Shown here: positions 51,652 through 60,260 of the stretch, piece after piece
How positions within the stretch are numbered: position 1 is the first letter of the stretch
Layout: each line of letters opens with the position of its first letter
Assembly (NCBI GenBank): GCA_031550925.1
Contig: JAVBOE010000017.1
Location: 22,131 to 86,130 of the forward strand
DNA from: JAIRNF01 sp031550925
Lineage (GTDB): Bacteria > Bacteroidota > Bacteroidia > Bacteroidales > UBA932
Direction: 5' to 3'
Length of the DNA: 64,000 nt
Notes under the pieces: model-generated
What the model saw: only the letters and a program-made list of their open reading frames with translations
Database searches by the model: none
What the model was told of the DNA's origin: nothing
Translations under genes and position numbers: made by a program

Positions 51652-52530
51652 TTAGTAATATAAATCGTCTGAGCCCAATCGCACATAACGACGTACAGAG
51701 AAGTAGGTGGCCAGCAGCGTAATAAGCATTCCTAAAATAATAATCGCAACGAATACAATTAGCAGAATATTAATATCCGCAAAGTTAAGAATGTCGCCAA
51801 ACTCGTTGTATAGAATGTAGATAAGTCCGCTAAGTAAGCATACCGCTAAAGCGCCGGAGAAAAATCCTTGCAAAAGGCTTTTAGTAAGGAACGGTCGCGA
51901 GATGAATGAGCGCGTAGCACCGATTAACTTCATGGTATTAATAATAAAGCGCTTAGAGTAAATTGACAGACGAATAGTGTTATTTATCAATACCATTGAA
52001 ACGAATAGCAGAAGTGCCGAAAAAAGTAGCATTATAAGGCTTAACCGCTCTATGTTATGATTCATCAAATCCAGCAAATTCTTTTGATAGTCGGCTTTTT
52101 CTACCAAAGGACTTTTTTCCAGTATGGTTTGTACGGCAGCTAGGCTGTCGGAGTTAGCATAATCCGGCTGCATTTTAACATCTATAAGTTCAGGTAGCGG
52201 ATTGTAAGAAAGAAAAGATAGAAAATCCTTGCCCAGCTCTTCTTCCATTTCTTTAGCAGCTTCTTCTTTCGAAATAAATCTTGTTTCGCGTATATAGGGA
52301 GAAGCATCCAGCCCTTTCTGGAACTGAATAACATCGGCTTCTTTAGTGTTGCTATTTAGGTAAATAGTTAGCCCTACGCTCTCTTTATAAAAATCGGATA
52401 TTTGTTTGGCATTAAGGATAAATAGCCCTACAACACCCAGCAAAAACAATACTAATGAGGTACTAATAACAGACGACAGGTATGAGCTGCGGAGCCGTTT
52501 AAGGGCTTGCTTTTGTTCTTTTTTTGCCAT
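51652..52530 (-). CDS. ftsX: Cell division protein FtsX
   Basis: The ATG at 52530 gives 292 residues. The TTG at 52551 lies within the -7 box and is rejected. The layout is FtsX-like: a cytoplasmic N-terminus (MAKKEQKQALKRLRSS), TM1 at about 23-43, and a periplasmic domain with GLTIYLNSNT and FISKEEAAKEM. Three further helices follow at about 163-183, 215-240 and 257-280. FtsX pairs with the ATPase FtsE (not in the window) to activate peptidoglycan hydrolases at division. An M23 hydrolase is encoded at 56108-57427 and could be a client, which is speculative. Confidence 0.9.
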   Translation of the reverse strand: MAKKEQKQALKRLRSSYLSSVISTSLVLFLLGVVGLFILNAKQISDFYKESVGLTIYLNSNTKEADVIQFQKGLDASPYIRETRFISKEEAAKEMEEELGKDFLSFLSYNPLPELIDVKMQPDYANSDSLAAVQTILEKSPLVEKADYQKNLLDLMNHNIERLSLIMLLFSALLLFVSMVLINNTIRLSIYSKRFIINTMKLIGATRSFISRPFLTKSLLQGFFSGALAVCLLSGLIYILYNEFGDILNFADINILLIVFVAIIILGMLITLLATYFSVRRYVRLGSDDLYY

Positions 52531-52548
52531 AGCGTATTTTATAACGTA

Positions 52549-52556
52549 CAAAGATA
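52549..52556 (-). promoter_or_regulatory. -7 box (TATCTTTG) of ftsX
   Basis: TATCTTTG on the minus strand, 18 bp before the ATG at 52530; it overlaps the alternative TTG start and so decides the start. Confidence 0.6.
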
Positions 52557-52699
52557 ATAATATCCTTGATTCGTGTATCGTTATTCCGGTTTTTGAAGCA
52601 GGCAGGCTTTATCCGGCAATAAAATTGTACAAACAAGCAGCATCTGCTAGCTCATTTTTTTACACTTTAACGTAATCACAACGTATTGATGTGGTTTCA

Positions 52700-52731
52700 G
52701 TTGCCTCGTCTGTAAAAAATTAATATCTTTG
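52700..52731 (+). promoter_or_regulatory. Promoter of the GT5-like/DUF4270 pair
   Basis: GTTG (52700-52703), a 20-bp spacer, TATCTTTG (52724-52731), 35 bp before the ATG. Confidence 0.75.
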
Positions 52732-52766
52732 CACGTATTTTTCACTTACAGTAAGCAGGATTTCTA

Positions 52767-53579
52767 ATGCAAAACCCAAGAGTGCTTTTCATTTCTTCGG
52801 AGCTAATGCCGTATGTTCCCGAAAATGAAATGTCAAAAATAAACAGGCAGCTTCCTCAGGGAATACAAGAGCTAGGTAGCGAAGTACGTGTTTTTATGCC
52901 CCGCTATGGTTGCATAAACGAACGCAGAAATCAGCTACATGAGGTTATTCGTTTGTCGGGGATGAATATGATTATAGATGATACCGATCATCCTCTTATC
53001 ATTAAGGTTGCGTCAATTACTTCGGCACGGATGCAGGTGTATTTTATTGATAATGAGGATTATTTTCATCGTAAAGCAATGGTTCGTAGCGAAAGCGGAG
53101 AATTTTTTGCGGATAACGATGAGCGTATCATATTCTTTGCGAGAGGGGTGCTGGAAACAGTAAAGAAGTTGCGGTGGTCGCCTGATATTATACACTGTCA
53201 TGGCTGGTTTTCGTATATGGCACCTTTATACTTGAAGAAGGTTTATCAAGACGATCCGTTATTTGCCTCTACAAAAGTGGTGATTTCGTTATACGATGAT
53301 GAGTTTTCTGAAGACCTAAACCCCGCGATGAAGAAAAAAACGTTGATGGAAGGGATTAAGTCGAAAGATGTAGATCCGCTTTCAACACCAAGCTATACCA
53401 ACTTGGCAAAGCTGGCAATTAGCTATTCTGATGGGGTAATCGCAGGAGCAGAATCGGTGAATGAAACAGCCTTGAAATATGCAAAAACACTTAAGAAACC
53501 GGTTCTTAAATACCAATCACCCGAACAGTACATACAAGAGTATGCAAAATTCTACAATAAGATTTTAGCCAATGAATAA
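52767..53579 (+). CDS. Short glycogen/starch synthase-like protein (GT5 N-terminal domain only)
   Basis: A 270-residue protein matching the N-terminal Rossmann half of GT5 glycogen synthases: VLFISSELMPY, LGSEVRVFMPRYG, VYFIDNEDYFHR and PDIIHCHGWFSYMAPLYLK. The C-terminal nucleotide-sugar-binding half is absent, since real GlgA is about 480 residues or more. The KxGGL motif that binds ADP-glucose is replaced by ENEMSKINRQLP. It is therefore probably not an active glycogen synthase despite the usual annotation. The gene overlaps the DUF4270 gene by 8 bp. This pair is conserved in the Bacteroidota, so its role may concern the envelope rather than glycogen. Confidence 0.85.
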   Translation: MQNPRVLFISSELMPYVPENEMSKINRQLPQGIQELGSEVRVFMPRYGCINERRNQLHEVIRLSGMNMIIDDTDHPLIIKVASITSARMQVYFIDNEDYFHRKAMVRSESGEFFADNDERIIFFARGVLETVKKLRWSPDIIHCHGWFSYMAPLYLKKVYQDDPLFASTKVVISLYDDEFSEDLNPAMKKKTLMEGIKSKDVDPLSTPSYTNLAKLAISYSDGVIAGAESVNETALKYAKTLKKPVLKYQSPEQYIQEYAKFYNKILANE

Positions 53580-55008
53580 ATCTACCAAACGACTCTCCCT
53601 GCTTTTTGTTAGCTTAATAGCCAGCTCTACTATGTTTTTTTCTTGCACCGATGTAGATAAAACTCTTGGTGTAGGCTTTATACCGGATGGTGAGCAACGT
53701 AAGTTTGATACAGTTACTATTTATCCGGATGCATATATGGTAACGATGGATTCTGTTTATACATCTACGGCCACTACGTTTATGGTTGGGTCTTATTTCG
53801 ATCCTATATTTGGGCAGGTAACATCAGGAAGCGTATTCCAAGTATTGCCTTCTTATGATTCAATGAGCTTTGGTACCAATCCTACATACGAGTCTCTTAT
53901 TCTTCGGCTGACTTTGAATAACTCTCCTTTAGGAGATGAAAATATTGCTCAGAAAATATCTGTATATGAATTAACGGAACGTATTTATTATGATTCTGCG
54001 TATTTTGCTTGTACGCCTCCAATGATAGGAGAGAATCCTGTTGCTATTGCCTCTACTACATACAATGGAGAAGATACGCTTAACATAGAGCTAGGAGCAA
54101 CGTTTGCGAATAAGCTACTAAATGCTCCGGCGAGTGCAATGGCTTACAATAAAGATACCACATATAACTCGCCATTCTTTGACTACATGAAAGGTTTTTA
54201 TATTGTAGCAGAGCCTATTACAGGGAGCACCGGGCGAATGAATTATTTTTCCCCATCGGCAGAGCTCTTCTTAACTTATAGTAACGTAGATACAGCCAAT
54301 GTTACCAGAGTATATAACAATGTATATTCCTACGATTCCTATGGAAATATGTACTACTATGCGCAATTTAATACTGTTGACCGAAAATACTCATTGGCAA
54401 CTAGTCCGGATAGTATTCCGTCTATAAAGCTAAACGATACTACGGCTAACGGACTTAACGACAAACTATACATTCAGGGTTTCTTTGGATCAACACCGTA
54501 TATAAAAATAAAAGCTGAAAAGTTAAACCATTGGTTGGATAGCGTACAGCTTAATGTTTCTCAGGCTTCAATCGTTAGGGCAGAGCTGGTAATGGAGCTG
54601 GATGACGAGTTTAGCGATTTTGATATTACCAAATATCCCAGCGCGTTGGGAGGAATGACATTGTTGAATCCATTAGTTACTTATAGCGCTTATTATGGAA
54701 ATATGTACCACTCGGGATATCTTAGGTCTTTTTACTATGCCTTAAGCTCGTTTGATGGAGGTCTTAATACGTCTCTAAAAAAATACTCGTTTAACATAAC
54801 GCATGAGGTATTAGAGCAGCTACGAAAGAAGACTGATTTGGAGTTTTATTTGGCCCCTTATACGTCTAACTCCAAAGATCCCGCATATAATACACTTTTA
54901 TATGCGTTAGACCCAAACCAGCTTAAAGCATATAAAGCAATAGTAGGAGGAACTACACATGCTACAAAACCTCTTAAGCTGATGATTACTTATGCTAAAC
55001 CTTACTAG
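53572..55008 (+). CDS. DUF4270 lipoprotein
   Basis: A 478-residue lipoprotein: signal peptide with Cys25 in FFSCTD, then the conserved DUF4270 start TLGVGFIPDG. The mature protein is beta-rich, with repeated Tyr/Ser/Asp-rich strands and no catalytic motif that I can identify. DUF4270 proteins occur throughout the Bacteroidota, usually next to the short GT5-like gene as here, and are presumably surface or periplasmic. No type IX C-terminal domain is evident. A terminator follows. Confidence 0.9.
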   Translation: MNKSTKRLSLLFVSLIASSTMFFSCTDVDKTLGVGFIPDGEQRKFDTVTIYPDAYMVTMDSVYTSTATTFMVGSYFDPIFGQVTSGSVFQVLPSYDSMSFGTNPTYESLILRLTLNNSPLGDENIAQKISVYELTERIYYDSAYFACTPPMIGENPVAIASTTYNGEDTLNIELGATFANKLLNAPASAMAYNKDTTYNSPFFDYMKGFYIVAEPITGSTGRMNYFSPSAELFLTYSNVDTANVTRVYNNVYSYDSYGNMYYYAQFNTVDRKYSLATSPDSIPSIKLNDTTANGLNDKLYIQGFFGSTPYIKIKAEKLNHWLDSVQLNVSQASIVRAELVMELDDEFSDFDITKYPSALGGMTLLNPLVTYSAYYGNMYHSGYLRSFYYALSSFDGGLNTSLKKYSFNITHEVLEQLRKKTDLEFYLAPYTSNSKDPAYNTLLYALDPNQLKAYKAIVGGTTHATKPLKLMITYAKPY

Positions 55009-55025
55009 GGGTGATGATATATTGT

Positions 55026-55053
55026 TAAGCGTTAGCCCTTGCTAGCGCTTTTT
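55026..55053 (+). terminator. Rho-independent terminator after DUF4270
   Basis: AAGCGTTAGC pairs with GCTAGCGCTT (one G-T) around a short loop, followed by TTTTTT. Confidence 0.85.
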
Positions 55054-55095
55054 TTATAGCTTAGTAGCATTATTTGATAGGATTATATAAAGTTC

Positions 55096-55178
55096 GACAA
55101 ATAGCTGTATTTATAAATAAGACTGTATGTTGATTTTCAATAAAAGTCTTAGAATCTTTAATCTTGGAGCTTATACAA
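55096..55178 (+). repeat. Dispersed ~85-bp element upstream of the YitT gene
   Basis: It contains TGTATTTATAAATAAGACTG, TTGATTTTCAATAAAAGTCT and CTTTAATCTTGGAGC, in the same order and similar spacing as 34992-35082. Confidence 0.65.
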
Positions 55179-55182
55179 TAAT

Positions 55183-56088
55183 ATGAAGTCCGTTTTTTCT
55201 ACAATAAAAACATATTTTTTGATAACCCTTGGTTGTCTCATTTATGTGTCGGCATGGACAGTCTTTCTTATTCCCAATAAGATTGTTGGGGGTGGGGTAA
55301 GTGGTATCGCATCATTAATCTACTTTGGTACAGGCGAAGGCTTTCCGGTGAGCTATACGTTTTTTATCGTTAATGCAATCCTTGTTCTATTCGGGATGAA
55401 AAGTCTTGGTAGAGATTTTGGTATAAAAACAGTTTTTTCTATTATTATTGCTACGCTTGGCTTTCAATACTTACCCGGAATTTTTAATAGTATAGACCCC
55501 AATTTTATTCCTAACCTATCTGAAAATGGACCGTTGACATTAGCCATATTTGGAGGGATAGTATCGGGAACAGGTGTAGGCATTAGCTTTATGCAAGGCG
55601 GTAGTACCGGTGGAACGGACATTGTTGCGTTGATGGTTAATAAACGCTACAACGTGAGTCCCGGAAAGGTTATTGCCTATATTGACTTTATTATTATAGG
55701 TAGCTCGTTTCTCCTTTTTCAGGATATCACTAAGGTTATATACGGATATGTGCAGTTAGGGGTGATGAGCTTTGCGCTCGATTGGATTTTATCGGGTTCA
55801 AAACAATCGGTACAGATTTTTATTTTTTCGAAGAAGTATGATGAAATTGCCGATAAAATTACAACAGAGGCGCATAGAGGTGTTTCGGTGCTTAACGCAA
55901 CCGGATGGTTTACCAAAGAAGACAATAAAGTACTGATGATACTTGCCCGTAAGTACGAAGCAAATAATATATACCGTATTATTAAAAGTATAGATAAGGA
56001 GGCCTTTATTTCTGTGGGTTCGGTTATGGGCGTTTATGGTAAAGGGTTTGAACAAATGAAAATAGCAAAGAAGAAAAAGAAGTTCTGA
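55183..56088 (+). CDS. YitT family membrane protein (DUF161 + DUF2179)
   Basis: A 301-residue protein. Five or six membrane helices occupy residues about 8-205, with the family motifs NKIVGGGVSGIASLI and MQGGSTGGTDIVALMVNKR. The soluble C-terminal DUF2179 domain (residues about 210-290) has ITTEAHRGVSVLNATGWF and VMGVYGKGFE. Transport function is undefined for the family. It is 19 bp upstream of the M23 peptidase gene and probably co-transcribed with it. Confidence 0.92.
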   Translation: MKSVFSTIKTYFLITLGCLIYVSAWTVFLIPNKIVGGGVSGIASLIYFGTGEGFPVSYTFFIVNAILVLFGMKSLGRDFGIKTVFSIIIATLGFQYLPGIFNSIDPNFIPNLSENGPLTLAIFGGIVSGTGVGISFMQGGSTGGTDIVALMVNKRYNVSPGKVIAYIDFIIIGSSFLLFQDITKVIYGYVQLGVMSFALDWILSGSKQSVQIFIFSKKYDEIADKITTEAHRGVSVLNATGWFTKEDNKVLMILARKYEANNIYRIIKSIDKEAFISVGSVMGVYGKGFEQMKIAKKKKKF

Positions 56089-56107
56089 TTTGTAAATAAT
56101 ATCGAAG

Positions 56108-57427
56108 ATGAAGAAAAAAAGTATAATACTACTTGCAGCGGCTATAGTAGCTATTGTAGCAGGAGTTGCAGTATGGCAGCTTTGTTTTAATACGCCAAAA
56201 GAAGAAGTTGTAGAACCCATTGTTATTATCGAAGAACCGATAATCTTAGAATATGGAATTCCTATTGATTCGTTTGATATTACGGATGGAGTTATAAAGC
56301 AAGGGCAGGTTCTTTCTCAGATATTCGCGTCTCATGGAGCAACTGCTTCTAATATCTCGCAGCTATCGTTGCTGACGAGAGAAGACTTCGATTTTCGTAC
56401 AATAAGGGCTGGTAATGGCTATAAGGTTTTTTGCTTACCCGATTCTACCCAAACATTATGCTATTTTGTTTATGAACAATCTCCGGTAAAGTATGCCATC
56501 TTTCATTTAAGAGATACATTTAAGATAGAATATGGAGAAAAGCCGCTTACGGTAGAACGTAAGCTGAGCGAGGCAACCATCAATACCTCGTTGTGGAATG
56601 CTGTTGCCGATAGCGGTATCAATCGCACGTTATCGTTAGATTTATCGGATGTCTATGCCTGGTCTATAGATTTTTTCGGACTTCAAAAAGGAGACAACTT
56701 TACAGCCATTTACGACGAACGATTCGTTAACGACACGGTTACTATGGGCATAGACCATATATATGCCGCCCGTTTTAACCATGCAAAAAAAGATTATTAC
56801 GCATTTTATTTTGTGCAAGACAGCATTGGCAGCTATTTCGATGAGCAAGGTAATAGCCTTAAGAAAGCGTTTCTGAAAGCACCTTTAAAGTTCTCTCGTA
56901 TATCCTCGCATTTTACGTATGCGCGCAAGCATCCTATTCTAAAAATTGTTCGACCCCATACAGGGGTTGACTATGCTGCACCTGCCGGAACACCTGTAAT
57001 GTCTATCGGAGACGGTACGGTTGTTGAAAAGCGATACACAAGCGGCGGTGGCAATACGGTAAAGATTAAGCATAATAGCATCTATACTTCGGCATACTTG
57101 CATTTACAAGGATATGGAAAAGGAATAGCGGTTGGTAGCCGTGTAAGTCAGGGGCAGGTAATCGGATATGTTGGTAGCACAGGCCTTTCAACAGGACCAC
57201 ACCTCGATTTCAGAGTGTGGAAGGGTGGATCGCCTATTAATCCGTTAACTATGGAATCCCCGCCGGTAGAGCCGGTAAAAGAAGAAAATAGGGCTGCTTA
57301 CGATTCTTTGGTAAATGTATGGACAACTAGATTAAATAGAGAAATAGACTTTAAGGATAAAGAAACATTTACTCATCCTATTTTCCCAACAATAGAAATA
57401 GAGTTACCCGAACCGGCAAAAGAGTAA
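56108..57427 (+). CDS. M23 family murein endopeptidase (LytM type)
   Basis: A 439-residue protein with an N-terminal membrane anchor or signal (residues about 5-22). Residues about 50-250 form an OapA/LysM-like lead domain (GQVLSQIFASHGATASNI). Residues about 275-390 are the LytM domain with zinc ligands HTGVDYAA and HLDFRVW plus the catalytic His in YLHLQGYGKG; all key residues are present, so it should be active. It cuts peptide cross-bridges in peptidoglycan and may respond to division proteins such as FtsX, encoded nearby on the other strand. The C-terminal 50 residues are an extension. Confidence 0.92.
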   Translation: MKKKSIILLAAAIVAIVAGVAVWQLCFNTPKEEVVEPIVIIEEPIILEYGIPIDSFDITDGVIKQGQVLSQIFASHGATASNISQLSLLTREDFDFRTIRAGNGYKVFCLPDSTQTLCYFVYEQSPVKYAIFHLRDTFKIEYGEKPLTVERKLSEATINTSLWNAVADSGINRTLSLDLSDVYAWSIDFFGLQKGDNFTAIYDERFVNDTVTMGIDHIYAARFNHAKKDYYAFYFVQDSIGSYFDEQGNSLKKAFLKAPLKFSRISSHFTYARKHPILKIVRPHTGVDYAAPAGTPVMSIGDGTVVEKRYTSGGGNTVKIKHNSIYTSAYLHLQGYGKGIAVGSRVSQGQVIGYVGSTGLSTGPHLDFRVWKGGSPINPLTMESPPVEPVKEENRAAYDSLVNVWTTRLNREIDFKDKETFTHPIFPTIEIELPEPAKE

Positions 57428-57433
57428 ACTCTT

Positions 57434-57460
57434 GTCATTTCGAGCGAAGCGAGAAATGAC
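57434..57460. repeat. Small palindrome of the GAGCGAAGCGAG family
   Basis: GTCATTTCGAGCG and CGAGAAATGAC form a hairpin between convergent M23 and ychF genes and may act as terminator. The core is shared with the arms at 30647-30775. Confidence 0.65.
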
Positions 57461-57504
57461 GCTATGTCCTTGTTCTTTTATCCTTGTTCTTTGCTCTGTC
57501 TCTA

Positions 57505-58608
57505 TTACACATTAAAACGGAAATGCATAATGTCTCCGTCTTGCACTACATATTCTTTACCCTCTACAGCCATTTTTCCCGCTTCTTTTACGGCGGCTTC
57601 AGAACCTAGCTCAATGTAATCGTTGTACTTTATTACTTCGGCACGGATGAAACCTTTTTCAAAGTCGGTATGAATAACAGCAGCTGCTTGCGGTGCTTTA
57701 GTTCCTTTAGGGTATGTCCATGCGCGAACCTCTTGAACTCCTGCTGTAAAGTACGTTTCAAGATCTAACAATGCGTATGCCGCTTTTATAAGACGAGATA
57801 CACCTGATTCTTTTAAGCCTACTTCCTCTAAAAACATCTGGCGTTCCTCGTAGGTCTCCAGCTCCGCAATTTCAGATTCTGTTTTTGCAGCAACAACAAG
57901 TATGTCTGCGCCTTCATTTTTTATTGCTTCACGAACCATTTCTACATACTTGTTTCCGCTTACGGCGCTTGCCTCATCTACGTTACAGACGTAAAGCACA
58001 GGTTTATCGGTAAGCAGAAATAAATCATTTGCCAGCTTTTGGTCTTCTTTATTATCCAGCTTAATAGTGCGCGCAGACTTGCCTTGTTCTAATGCAGACT
58101 TATACTGAACAAGAATATCATAAAGGCGTTTAGCCATCTTATCTCCGCCTGTTTGTGCCTGCTTTTGTACTTTTGATATGCGAGCTTCAACCGTTTCCAA
58201 ATCTTTTAGCTGAAGTTCGGTATCTATAATTTCCTTATCACGAACAGGGTTAACCGAGCCGTCTACGTGGGTTACGTTTTCGTCATCAAAGCAGCGAAGA
58301 ACGTGCAGAATAGCATCTGTTTCACGAATGTTGGCAAGAAACTTATTTCCTAAACCTTCGCCTTTACTTGCACCTTTTACCAGTCCGGCAATGTCAACTA
58401 TCTCTACCGATGTGGGAACAATACGTTGAGGCTTTACCAGTTCGGCAAGTATAGTCAACCGTTCATCGGGAACGGTGATAACGCCAACGTTAGGTTCGAT
58501 AGTACAAAATGGAAAATTTGCCGCCTGTGCTCTCGCATTAGACAAGCAGTTGAATAAGGTTGACTTGCCCACGTTTGGAAGTCCTACAATACCGCACTGA
58601 AGTGCCAT
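57505..58608 (-). CDS. ychF: YchF/OLA1 GTPase-like translation-associated ATPase
   Basis: A 367-residue protein of standard length. G1 is GLPNVGKST, the switch region includes VEIVDIAGLVKGASKGEGLGN, and the G4 position carries NVDEA (NxxE) in place of NKxD, the YchF feature that favours ATP. The C-terminal TGS domain has TYPKGTKAPQAAAVIHTDFEKGFIRAE, cited as AAVIHTDFEKGFIRAE. It binds ribosomes and acts in stress responses. It has a -7 box at 58646-58639 (minus strand), located beside a C/G-rich repeat. Confidence 0.97.
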   Translation of the reverse strand: MALQCGIVGLPNVGKSTLFNCLSNARAQAANFPFCTIEPNVGVITVPDERLTILAELVKPQRIVPTSVEIVDIAGLVKGASKGEGLGNKFLANIRETDAILHVLRCFDDENVTHVDGSVNPVRDKEIIDTELQLKDLETVEARISKVQKQAQTGGDKMAKRLYDILVQYKSALEQGKSARTIKLDNKEDQKLANDLFLLTDKPVLYVCNVDEASAVSGNKYVEMVREAIKNEGADILVVAAKTESEIAELETYEERQMFLEEVGLKESGVSRLIKAAYALLDLETYFTAGVQEVRAWTYPKGTKAPQAAAVIHTDFEKGFIRAEVIKYNDYIELGSEAAVKEAGKMAVEGKEYVVQDGDIMHFRFNV

Positions 58609-58638
58609 AGCTTACTTATGTTTTTACGTTTCGGGGGG

Positions 58639-58646
58639 CAAAGGTA
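58639..58646 (-). promoter_or_regulatory. -7 box (TACCTTTG) of ychF
   Basis: TACCTTTG on the minus strand matches TAnnTTTG, 30 bp before the ychF ATG. The -33 position falls in the adjacent repeat. Confidence 0.5.
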
Positions 58647-58656
58647 CAGAAAAAAA

Positions 58657-58741
58657 GCCCACCCTAACCCTCCCGGAGGGAGGGGATTGGTTTTTTCGTC
58701 GATTAGAGCTCCCTCTCTTTTGGAGAGGGTTGGGGAGAGGC
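58657..58741. repeat. C/G-rich palindromic repeats overlapping the 3' end of the HD gene
   Basis: Two adjacent hairpins: CCCTCCCGGAGGGAGGG near 58670-58685 and CTCCCTCTCTTTTGGAGAGG near 58709-58730 with a GTTGGGGAGAGG tail. The right one is read as the last codons of the HD phosphohydrolase gene. Confidence 0.75.
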
Positions 58742-59971
58742 TTTCGGATAACACAAAATATACTTGCGGGTTACCTTTGAAAAAGCAACAGCTTCTAAGA
58801 TATCCGAAACTTCTGTAACGTCTTTCAGCTCTCCGTTGTTGAATAGAATTTTTATGGGATTGTCGCTTTTTGCGTATGCCTTATTGCTAACATCGGTGTG
58901 TGTTACAAAGTAGCTGATGTTGTTTTCTGATATGGACAGCCGCTTCTGTACTTTTTGCTTTTCTTCGTTTACCCTTTTCTCGCTGAATGGTTCGTTGCTC
59001 ATTTCAACTCTGAATAGCTTTCGCGAAAGCAAGGATTGACAAAGGTCTGATAGCACCTTGTCATGATGATTTGCCCAAACCGATATGGCGCAATCAACAT
59101 CGGCATCGGTAAGCTGTGCAAAGTGTTTTAGTGGACAATCTGGAGAATTATCTATACAGCGAAATTCTTCAATAGTAAAGGCATTATGTAAAAAGAAATC
59201 CAGCGAAGGCGACGCGAAAAGTTGCTCTCCTTCACGAACCAGCTCTTTAGCTCGTTGCAGTATTTTTATGAGCAGCTGTTCTGCCGCTATTACGGTTTTA
59301 TGAAGGTAAACCTGCCAATACATGAGGTGGCGCGAAATGAGAAACTTCTCGATAGAGTAGATGGCTTTTGCTTCCACAACCAACTCGCCATCGCTCACGT
59401 TCAGCATTTTTATTATACGTTCGAGCCCAATCATACCCTCTGCAACACCGGAGAAAAAGCTGTCGCGACTCAGGTAGTCAAGCCTGTCAACATCAAGTTG
59501 GCTAGATACTAGCTGATGTAAAAACCGTTTGTAATATGAGCCGTTAAAAATCTGCAAAGCCATATCCAGTCGTCCGTTGAGCTGCCTGTTCAGCTCGTTC
59601 ATTAGTAGTAGCGACAGCTCTTCATGGTCTATATTTTCAACAATGCTGTATTCCAGCGTATGGCTGAAAGGCCCGTGCCCAATGTCATGTAGCAGAATGG
59701 CACATTGAGCCGCCTCTTTTTCTTCGTCAGTAATTATGTGCCCCTTGGATTGTAGAGCTTCTATAGCTTGTGTCATTAAATGCATTGCGCCTAACGCATG
59801 TTGAAAGCGGTTATGGCACGCGCCCGGATATACTAGGTAAGTCAGTCCGGTTTGTTTTATGTTACGCAAACGTTGCATATATGGATGAGCAATCAGCTCA
59901 TAAGCCATATTTGCCGGTATGTTAATAAACCCATGAACTGGGTCGTTGATGATTTTTTGCTTGGGATACAT
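58703..59971 (-). CDS. HD-domain phosphohydrolase (dNTPase/SAMHD1-like)
   Basis: A 422-residue protein. Residues about 8-250 hold the HD domain: NDPVHGFINIP, HNRFQHALGAMHL (first His), CAILLHDIGHGPFSHTLEY (the HD pair), and DVDRLDYLSRDSFFSG (distal Asp). This pattern is shared by SAMHD1-type dNTP triphosphohydrolases and related HD proteins of bacteria. Substrate is not determined. The last residues read ASPQPSPKEREL and come from a C/G-rich repeat, so the natural C-terminus was probably near RKYILCYP. It is transcribed toward ychF in the same direction. Confidence 0.9.
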   Translation of the reverse strand: MYPKQKIINDPVHGFINIPANMAYELIAHPYMQRLRNIKQTGLTYLVYPGACHNRFQHALGAMHLMTQAIEALQSKGHIITDEEKEAAQCAILLHDIGHGPFSHTLEYSIVENIDHEELSLLLMNELNRQLNGRLDMALQIFNGSYYKRFLHQLVSSQLDVDRLDYLSRDSFFSGVAEGMIGLERIIKMLNVSDGELVVEAKAIYSIEKFLISRHLMYWQVYLHKTVIAAEQLLIKILQRAKELVREGEQLFASPSLDFFLHNAFTIEEFRCIDNSPDCPLKHFAQLTDADVDCAISVWANHHDKVLSDLCQSLLSRKLFRVEMSNEPFSEKRVNEEKQKVQKRLSISENNISYFVTHTDVSNKAYAKSDNPIKILFNNGELKDVTEVSDILEAVAFSKVTRKYILCYPKASPQPSPKEREL

Positions 59972-60036
59972 TAGTTATGCGTTCAAATTGAGAGCAAGGT
60001 AAGGAATTTTTGGGAATAGTTTTTTCTACATCATTC

Positions 60037-60202
60037 CACCTCACCCCTCATTCCCCTCTCCCAAGGAGAGGGGACGAATACACAGTTAAAACGGTGTGCG
60101 TTTACCTTCCAAGCCTGTTCCCCTCTCCTTGGGAGAGGGGTTAGGGGTGAGGTGTTGTCGTAGCCTGTCCTCCCTCCTTTGGAGGGAGCTAGAGGGAGGT
60201 CC
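60037..60202. repeat. Cluster of C/G-rich palindromes upstream of leuS
   Basis: A large inverted repeat pairs CACCTCACCCCT and CCCCTCTCCCAAGGAGAGGG (60037-60073) with the mirrored copy at 60120-60154. A second hairpin, CCTCCCTCCTTTGGAGGGAG, follows to 60202. An apparent small reading frame here is a by-product of the repeats. Confidence 0.85.
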
Positions 60203-60203
60203 C

Positions 60204-60234
60204 TTTGTCCTTCCACCCAAATTCACTATCTTCG
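60204..60234 (+). promoter_or_regulatory. Promoter of leuS
   Basis: TTTG (60204-60207), a 19-bp spacer, TATCTTCG (60227-60234, one mismatch), 26 bp before the ATG and immediately next to the repeat cluster. Confidence 0.6.
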
Positions 60235-60260
60235 CATTCATTTTTTAAGTATAAGAAGGC

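Noticed and set aside
58618..58818. Plus-strand reading frame of 66 codons
   Set aside because: It is a by-product of the repeat at 58657-58741 and overlaps the HD gene on the other strand.
60031..60216. Small minus-strand reading frame of 61 codons
   Set aside because: It consists entirely of C/G-rich inverted repeats (PSPWERG-type peptides) and has no ribosome site or homology.
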